Shown piece after piece: positions 60,447 through 64,000 of a stretch of DNA of 64,000 nucleotides; the first letter of the stretch is position 1; each line of letters begins with the position of its first letter. The notes below the pieces were generated by a model. That model had not been told where the DNA came from, made no database searches, and saw only the letters and a list, made by a program, of their open reading frames with translations. This stretch comes from G965230065 sp965230065 (GTDB lineage Bacteria > Bacteroidota > Bacteroidia > Cytophagales > Cyclobacteriaceae). The stretch lies in assembly GCA_965230065.1 (NCBI GenBank), contig OZ245942.1, forward strand, positions 2,108,001-2,172,000, given 5' to 3'. A program made the position numbers and the translations under genes.

Positions 60447-62504
60447 ATGAACACATTCAAATTATCACGAACATTTTTTCAATTTTCTGCATGCCTGCTG
60501 GCTTTTTCAGGAATGATCCTGTTAAGCAGTTGCGAAAACGATGATGAAGGCATGATGCCCACGCCTGATCCAACCGGGGATAGTAAAACATACACCCTCT
60601 CTTCCGTTTCAGACCCCAATATCAGCGGGACAGCGAAGTTTGAAGAACTGGAAGGGGGCAGCGCTTTGGTTACACTTACACTTTCCGGTACTTCTGGCAG
60701 TACCATGCACCCGGCACATATTCACTTGAATTCGGCCGCCATAGGTGGTGATATTGCCATTTCACTGAACCCTGTGGATGCAGCCACCGGAATGAGCGAA
60801 ACCCAGGTAAGCGAGATGGACAACGGCACTGCCATCACTTACGACCAGCTTCTGGATTTTGATGGCTACATTAACGTGCACGCCAGCGAAAGCGACCTGG
60901 CTACACTGGTTGCACAAGGAGATATTGGAAGTAACGAACTTACCGGAGATTCAAAAACTTATACTTTGGTTGAAAAAGCGGTGGAAGGGATCAGTGGATC
61001 GGTAAAATTTGAAGAGCGCACAAATGGTTTTACCCTGGCTACCATCATGCTTGAGAACACACCCGATGACGGTTCGCACCCAGCCCACATCCACATGAAT
61101 TCGGCTGTGGAAGGTGGCGGGATTGCCATTACCTTTAATCCGGTAAACGGTGCCACGGGCATGAGCAAAACAGGTATCCGGGGTTTTAACGGGGAAGATG
61201 GAACCATGAATGCGGGAGAAGCTATTTCTTATGAAGAAATTTTAGAATATAACGGTTACGTAAATGTACACCTGAGCGCAGATGACCTCGGTACGCTGGT
61301 AGCACAAGGAGACATTGGAAGCAATGAACTGACTGGAGAAACCAAAGAATATGCACTAAATACCAAAGATGTGGAAGGCATCAGTGGCACAGCCACTTTC
61401 GCCATGCGCAAAGATGGAAGTACCCTACTAACGCTGGCCCTGGAAGGTTCTGCTGAAGGCGCAGACCATCCCGCGCATATCCACATGAATTCGGCTGTAG
61501 AAAGTGGTGCTATTGCCATCAGTTTGAACAGCGTAGATGCCAGCGATGGCATGAGTATGACTTCGGTACGCGCTTTTAATGGAGAGGACGGAACCATGAA
61601 TGCGGGCGAAGCCATTTCTTATGAAGAACTGCTCGAATATGATGGTTACATTAACGTACACAAGAGCGTAGAGGACCTGGGAACTTTACTGGCCCAGGGC
61701 GACATTGGCGGCAATGAACTTACGGGTGAGTCCAAAGCCTATGCGCTGGAAGAACGGGCTGTGCCGGGTATTAGCGGAGAGGTCATGTTTGAAGAGCGTA
61801 AAAACGGTACTACCCTGGCTACTATTATGCTTGAGAATACGCCGGATGGCGGCATGCACCCTGCCCATATTCATATGAATTCGGCTGCGGAAGGCGGAGG
61901 AATTGCCATTACTTTCAATACGGTAGATGGCAGCACCGGCATGAGTAAAACCAATATTCGGGCATTCAATGGAGAAGATGGTACGATGAATGCCGGAGAA
62001 GTTATTACGTATGAAGAAATCCTGGAATACAACGGATATGTAAATGTTCACCTCAGTGCAGCAGACTTAGCCACGTTGGTAGCCCAGGGCGATATTGGCA
62101 GCAACGAACTTACCGGAGAAACTAAAGTGTATACGTTGAATACCAGAGATGTGGAAGGCGTAAGCGGAACAGCAACTTTTGCCATGCGCAAAGATGGAAG
62201 TACATTGGTGACGTTGGCGTTGGAAGGAACCACAGTGGGTGGAAATCACCCTTCTCATATCCACATGAATTCAGCTACTGAAGGTGGTGACATTGCCATC
62301 AGTCTAAATAATGTGGTTGGTGATACGGGCATGAGTATGACTTCTGTACGTGCTTTCAATGCTGAAGATGGTACCATGAATGGTGGAGAAGATATTTCTT
62401 ACGAGGAGTTGCTTGCATACGATGGATATATTAATGTGCATTTAAGCATGGAAGATTTAGCTACGCTCGTAGCCCAGGGCGATATTGGCAGTAACGCCCC
62501 ATAG
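60447..62504 (+). CDS. Lipoprotein with five CHRD repeats
   Basis: 685 residues. A signal and lipobox (LLAFSGMILLSSCEND, Cys about 29) are followed by five CHRD domains. Repeat starts in DNA: 60579 (369 bp), 60948, 61338, 61728 (each exactly 390 bp) and 62118. Each has the core HPAHIHMNSA and ends LVAQGDIGSNELTG. Repeats 2 and 4 are most alike (ATIMLENTPDxG), as are 3 and 5 (FAMRKDGSTL), so a two-repeat block was duplicated. CHRD domains are of unknown function in bacteria, probably surface adhesion or binding. It follows an ECF sigma/anti-sigma pair by 253 bases that hold no other gene. Confidence 0.88.
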   Translation: MNTFKLSRTFFQFSACLLAFSGMILLSSCENDDEGMMPTPDPTGDSKTYTLSSVSDPNISGTAKFEELEGGSALVTLTLSGTSGSTMHPAHIHLNSAAIGGDIAISLNPVDAATGMSETQVSEMDNGTAITYDQLLDFDGYINVHASESDLATLVAQGDIGSNELTGDSKTYTLVEKAVEGISGSVKFEERTNGFTLATIMLENTPDDGSHPAHIHMNSAVEGGGIAITFNPVNGATGMSKTGIRGFNGEDGTMNAGEAISYEEILEYNGYVNVHLSADDLGTLVAQGDIGSNELTGETKEYALNTKDVEGISGTATFAMRKDGSTLLTLALEGSAEGADHPAHIHMNSAVESGAIAISLNSVDASDGMSMTSVRAFNGEDGTMNAGEAISYEELLEYDGYINVHKSVEDLGTLLAQGDIGGNELTGESKAYALEERAVPGISGEVMFEERKNGTTLATIMLENTPDGGMHPAHIHMNSAAEGGGIAITFNTVDGSTGMSKTNIRAFNGEDGTMNAGEVITYEEILEYNGYVNVHLSAADLATLVAQGDIGSNELTGETKVYTLNTRDVEGVSGTATFAMRKDGSTLVTLALEGTTVGGNHPSHIHMNSATEGGDIAISLNNVVGDTGMSMTSVRAFNAEDGTMNGGEDISYEELLAYDGYINVHLSMEDLATLVAQGDIGSNAP

Positions 62505-62532
62505 TTTTAATGCAGGGGAGGTATGTAGAGAG

Positions 62533-62560
62533 AAGCCATCCTTTTTGGGTGGCTTTTTTT
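62533..62560 (+). terminator. Rho-independent terminator after the CHRD gene
   Basis: AGCCATCC (62534-62541) and GGGTGGCT (62547-62554) form an 8-bp stem (one G-T pair) with a TTTTT loop, followed by TTTTTT. It lies about 30 bases after the stop codon at 62504 and before the convergent yjbQ gene. Confidence 0.85.
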
Positions 62561-62561
62561 G

Positions 62562-62999
62562 TTATTTGTCAGCTTTGCGCCCTGTTAACTGAACAATCAC
62601 TTTTCGTTGCCGGGCACGGGTGTCAAAATCGATGAAGACGATTTGTTGCCATGTACCCAAAATGAGTTTTCCATGCTGAAAAGGCACTGTGATAGAAGTG
62701 CCAGTCAGGGCTGAACGCAAATGGGCGGCCCCGTTGTCATCGCCCCAGGTGCGGTTGTGTTCATACCCGGCATCATAAGGAGCGATTTTGCTGAGCATAT
62801 TGCGCACATCAAAATTAACCAACCCTTTTTCGTATTCCAGCGTAGTTATGCCCGTAGTTGACCCAACGGCCGAAACCAGCGCGTGTCCTTCTTCATACCC
62901 TTCTTTGTGCAGGATTTCACGCACTTTATCAGTAATGTCAAGAATATGGGTATGCCCCTGAGTTTCAAACTCAATGGTGTGGGTTGAAATGTCGATCAT
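62562..62999 (-). CDS. YjbQ/UPF0047-family protein (secondary thiamine-phosphate synthase-like)
   Basis: 145 residues. HTHILDITDKVREILHKEGYEE is the family N-terminus, and HNRTWGDDNGAAHLRSALTG and LILGTWQQIVFIDFDTRARQ are the later hallmark segments, with His and Asp of the probable active site. Some members have thiamine-phosphate synthase activity; the main function is unsettled. Its ATG overlaps the end of the vapC frame (62997-62999), so it may be cotranscribed with vapBC. Confidence 0.9.
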   Translation of the reverse strand: MIDISTHTIEFETQGHTHILDITDKVREILHKEGYEEGHALVSAVGSTTGITTLEYEKGLVNFDVRNMLSKIAPYDAGYEHNRTWGDDNGAAHLRSALTGTSITVPFQHGKLILGTWQQIVFIDFDTRARQRKVIVQLTGRKADK

Positions 63000-63401
63000 A
63001 AAGGTTTGTATAAATCAATAGGCAGGTGTTTTGAATACAAGAAAAAATCTTTATTTGTGGTAAAAATTTGAAAGTTATGGTTATGGGATGCTGCACAAAT
63101 TAAGAAATCAATATGAGAACCTTGTACTCCTTTTCTTCTACAAGTATTATGAAATTCTGCAGCCAACTCAAAATCTTCAGTATGAAGGGCAGTATCTTGA
63201 AAATAACTCAGTTTATTTTTTAATTTCCCGAATTGAGCTTGCTCAGAAATACCTGATAAAACCTCCTGTCGGATAGGCCCAATAATTTTTACTCTAACCT
63301 CCTCAATTAATTGCAGTAATGCTTTTACTTCTTTGGTGTTGCTTTTCCTTTTTTCTTCCCAAGGCTAATGACCAGACGCTTGTATCAACCAGTACGCTCA
63401 T
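62996..63401 (-). pseudogene. vapC: VapC-type PIN-domain toxin, frameshifted
   Basis: Starts MSVLVDTSVWSLALGRKK at 63401, directly after vapB (one-base overlap). The frame breaks in or near a run of six A on the minus strand (63349-63354) and resumes +1, with SNTKEVKALLQLIEEVRVKI and then the PIN residues IGPIRQEVLSG, EDFELAAEFHNTCRRKG, GSHIDFLICAAS, TTNKDFF. Removing one A gives a continuous 134-residue PIN domain with all acidic positions. An insertion in the A-run, a slippage site or a sequencing error are the possible explanations. Confidence 0.8.
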
Positions 63402-63598
63402 TATCTATTTCGTGCTTTTTTATAGTCATACGCTTTGTCGTACTCTATTTCCCCAAATAAACTAATGATTTCCAGTTGTTTTCTCCGCTGAATGTATTCC
63501 GTCAACGCTTCATTTACTGTATCTTTTTTAGTTTTATGACCGCCTACTTTAAGGGCTTCCTCAAGAAGTTTTCCGTCTATTGCAAGGTTTGTTGCCAT
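63401..63598 (-). CDS. vapB: VapB-type antitoxin
   Basis: 65 residues. MATNLAIDGKLLEEALKVGG followed by TKKDTVNEALTEYIQRRKQL matches VapB antitoxins of the DUF2191 type: a DNA-binding ribbon-helix-helix front and a toxin-binding C-terminal tail (EIEYDKAYDYKKARNR). It precedes the PIN toxin frame, with start and stop sharing a base. Probable autoregulator of the pair. Confidence 0.88.
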   Translation of the reverse strand: MATNLAIDGKLLEEALKVGGHKTKKDTVNEALTEYIQRRKQLEIISLFGEIEYDKAYDYKKARNR

Positions 63599-63674
63599 TC
63601 TTTTTTACACATAAAGCTACACAAAAATTTGTGTGAATTCAGTATTTAGCTCATCAAAAACGATCTATACAAAT

Positions 63675-64000
63675 TTATTTTATCTCAACATGCCGTTTCT
63701 CTGCCACTGATAACTCGCTGGCCTCAATAATTTTCTGTGCCATGATAGCATCTTCAAGTGTAGATAACGGTTTTTCACCCACCCGGATGCAACGGTTGAC
63801 AAAATAATCTACTTCCTGATAAATGCTGTAAGGATAAGCTGCATAGGTTTGGGAATGTACCACGGCGGGCGTATTTTCAACCCAATCGCGGTAACTGAAG
63901 CGGGTAGCCCCTTTGGTGCCTATGACTTTAACCATCATCGTCCACGGGTCCCCGGCGTGGTCGTCGGCTGCAAAGCTGGCGCAGAAGTGTGACAAAGCCC
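63675..64000 (-). CDS. Gfo/Idh/MocA-family oxidoreductase, C-terminal part
   Basis: About 108 residues of the C-terminal domain are visible, cut by the window edge. The sheet-domain segment ADDHAGDPWTMMVKVIGTKGA, then YPYSIYQEVDYFVNRCIRVG, EKPLSTLEDAIMAQKIIEASEL are the usual end of these sugar dehydrogenases. The N-terminal Rossmann domain lies outside the window, so cofactor and substrate cannot be given. Confidence 0.8.
   Translation of the reverse strand, partial: ALSHFCASFAADDHAGDPWTMMVKVIGTKGATRFSYRDWVENTPAVVHSQTYAAYPYSIYQEVDYFVNRCIRVGEKPLSTLEDAIMAQKIIEASELSVAEKRHVEIK

Noticed and set aside
1..64000. tRNA, rRNA and CRISPR arrays
   Set aside because: I looked for tRNA T-loop and acceptor patterns, rRNA-like stretches and regularly spaced repeats and saw none; a covariance search would be needed to be certain.

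Overview
The window looks like chromosomal DNA of a marine or environmental Bacteroidota, most likely a member of the Cytophagales. Evidence: a SusC/SusD pair, many lipoproteins with short lipobox signals, a MurF-alanine racemase fusion, a Lacal_2735-type small protein, pyrR-pyrB pairing and ECF sigma/anti-sigma switches. The GC content is moderate. I see no rRNA, tRNA or CRISPR array.

Layout. 1-5.7 kb (minus strand): an export operon of TetR regulator, ABC transporter with a degenerate ATPase domain, HlyD-type adaptor and a TolC-type outer membrane protein that runs off the left edge. Two matching ATAGT-N3-ACTAT sites lie in front of tetR and the ABC gene. 5.8-18 kb: mixed housekeeping and accessory genes (VOC protein, CsaA-like tRNA-binding protein, MurF-Alr, DUF554, DoxX, DUF1080, an enolase-superfamily enzyme, an MNT/HEPN pair, YrdB, an NRAMP-fold transporter) with several non-coding repeats: two hairpin elements, a 216-bp MITE with TAA target duplications, two fragments of a decayed gene family, and a 35-bp perfect direct repeat around the MNT/HEPN-YrdB segment.

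18.2-37 kb is the centrepiece: a glycan/sialic acid utilisation locus. nagA and a LacI-type repressor are on the minus strand; on the plus strand follow susC, susD, a sulfatase, a tandem-duplicated sialidase-like protein, two SGNH esterases, nagB, an enolase-superfamily enzyme, an SDR dehydrogenase, an N-acetylneuraminate lyase and a sodium:solute symporter with an extra periplasmic-type domain. Three near-identical CGGGTACGTRCCCG palindromes in front of nagA and susC are the probable operators. The genes fit surface capture, desulfation, de-esterification and desialylation of a host or algal glycan, import of the sugar acid and cleavage to pyruvate and an N-acetylhexosamine. No NanE or NanK is present; an SDR and a sugar-acid-dehydratase-like protein occupy their place, so a different, perhaps oxidative, route is possible.

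37-64 kb returns to ordinary genes: DUF427, a K+ channel with RCK domains, VOC, DUF1080, a broken HNH nuclease, M20 peptidase, NlpC/P60, GGCT, a class A beta-lactamase-like serine hydrolase, pyrB/pyrR, a glycosyltransferase, a GH106-type glycosidase, asparagine synthetase, Dps, two cytochrome-type lipoproteins, a PAS-HTH regulator, an ECF sigma/anti-sigma pair next to a five-repeat CHRD lipoprotein, YjbQ, a VapBC pair whose toxin is frameshifted, and the end of a Gfo/Idh oxidoreductase. Two related inverted-repeat elements lie in intergenic spaces here.
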